Assembly: GCF_900102945.1 (NCBI RefSeq)
Contig: NZ_FNGI01000001.1
Location: 496,001 to 560,000, forward strand
Direction: 5' to 3'
Source: Modicisalibacter muralis
Lineage (GTDB): Bacteria > Pseudomonadota > Gammaproteobacteria > Pseudomonadales > Halomonadaceae
Length of the DNA stretch: 64,000 nucleotides
Shown: in pieces, positions 63,724 to 64,000 of the stretch
Layout of the letters: every line of letters starts with the position of its first letter
Numbering within the stretch: the stretch's first letter is position 1
Made by a program: the position numbers and the translations under genes
Notes under the pieces: model-generated
What the model was told of the DNA's origin: nothing
Databases searched by the model: none
Seen by the model: only the letters and a program-made list of their open reading frames with translations

Positions 63724-64000
63724 CTAAAGCGACGCCGCCGAGCGCGCGGCCTGGTCGTAAAGACCGGACATGGCACGCAGCATGCCGGCGACCTGATGCA
63801 TGTCGTCGCGGTCGAGCCCCATCGATTCAAGCGACTCCACCAGGCACGCCTCGCGAATCTCCGCGTAACGGGTACAGGTCGAGCGGCCCTCGTCGGTGGC
63901 ACGAAAGAAGGTTTCCTTGCCGTGTTTCTCGCCGCTGACCAACGCCAGCTTGGCGAGCTTCTTCAATGCATAGGTAACGGTATGGGTATCCTCGACATTG
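63724..64000 (-). CDS. MarR-like winged-helix regulator, C-terminal fragment
   Basis: The frame is open at the right edge, so the N-terminal part is missing. The visible 91 residues contain the recognition-helix part NVEDTHTVTYALKKL, the wing (GEKHGKETFFRATDEG) and a C-terminal dimer helix. This resembles MarR-family regulators. It is upstream of, and on the same strand as, the asparaginase, 57 bases apart. Target unknown. Confidence 0.7.
   Translation of the reverse strand, partial: NVEDTHTVTYALKKLAKLALVSGEKHGKETFFRATDEGRSTCTRYAEIREACLVESLESMGLDRDDMHQVAGMLRAMSGLYDQAARSAASL

Noticed and set aside
1-64000. CRISPR array, insertion sequence or prophage
   Set aside because: No regularly spaced direct repeats, transposase, integrase or phage structural genes were seen.

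Overview
The window looks like a chromosomal segment of a moderately halophilic gammaproteobacterium, most likely Halomonas or a close relative. The basis is GC-rich coding sequence with strong codon bias, the order tig-clpP-clpX-lon-hupB-ppiD, a Salmonella-like flagellar gene order, and several Pseudomonas/Halomonas-type accessory genes. No plasmid, phage or insertion-sequence signature was seen. The genus is inferred, not proven.

Left part (1-12.4 kb): the first codons of an aldehyde dehydrogenase (minus), a LuxR-type response regulator, a hybrid histidine kinase and a FIST sensor protein, resembling the ethanol-oxidation control genes of Pseudomonas. Then come folD-luxS-mtnN (minus), where mtnN and luxS are translationally coupled and act in sequence in S-adenosylhomocysteine recycling and AI-2 formation. 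A five-gene Liv-type ABC importer follows (plus), then an OFA-family MFS carrier with a 47-residue membrane protein (minus). The two transport units converge on a strong two-way hairpin.

Middle part (12.6-31 kb): tRNA-Pro, tRNA-Arg and two tandem tRNA-His genes behind a sigma70-like promoter; the protein-quality-control block tig, clpP, clpX, lon, hupB, ppiD; an MDR-family reductase; a COG0523/CobW GTPase behind a Zur-box-like palindrome; the 7-deazaguanine operon queC-queE-queD-like-ykgJ with overlapping genes; an OlsF-like two-domain acyltransferase; a SRPBCC protein; and an HDOD-GGDEF regulator.

Flagellar block (31-55.7 kb): flgA-flgM-flgN (minus), flgBCDEFGHIJKL (plus), fliLMNOPQR (minus, converging on flgL), fliFGHIJK (minus) and fliE (plus). 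This gives the rod, hook, rings, export gate core, C-ring, ATPase and hook-length control. flhA, flhB, fliA, flagellin, cap and motor genes are not in the window. FliA (sigma28) promoters can be read directly in front of flgM and flgK.

Right part (55.9-64 kb): a lipoprotein esterase, a GAF-GAF-PAS-GGDEF-EAL protein, flaG, a degenerate PD-(D/E)XK-like gene, a SprA-like HExxH protein, a DUF2835 protein, an orphan HigA-type regulator, a type I asparaginase and the end of a MarR-like gene. Sigma28-type promoters precede both the EAL gene and the nuclease-like gene/flaG pair, so the FliA regulon appears to reach past the structural genes. The least explained item is the nuclease-like gene at 60319-60798.
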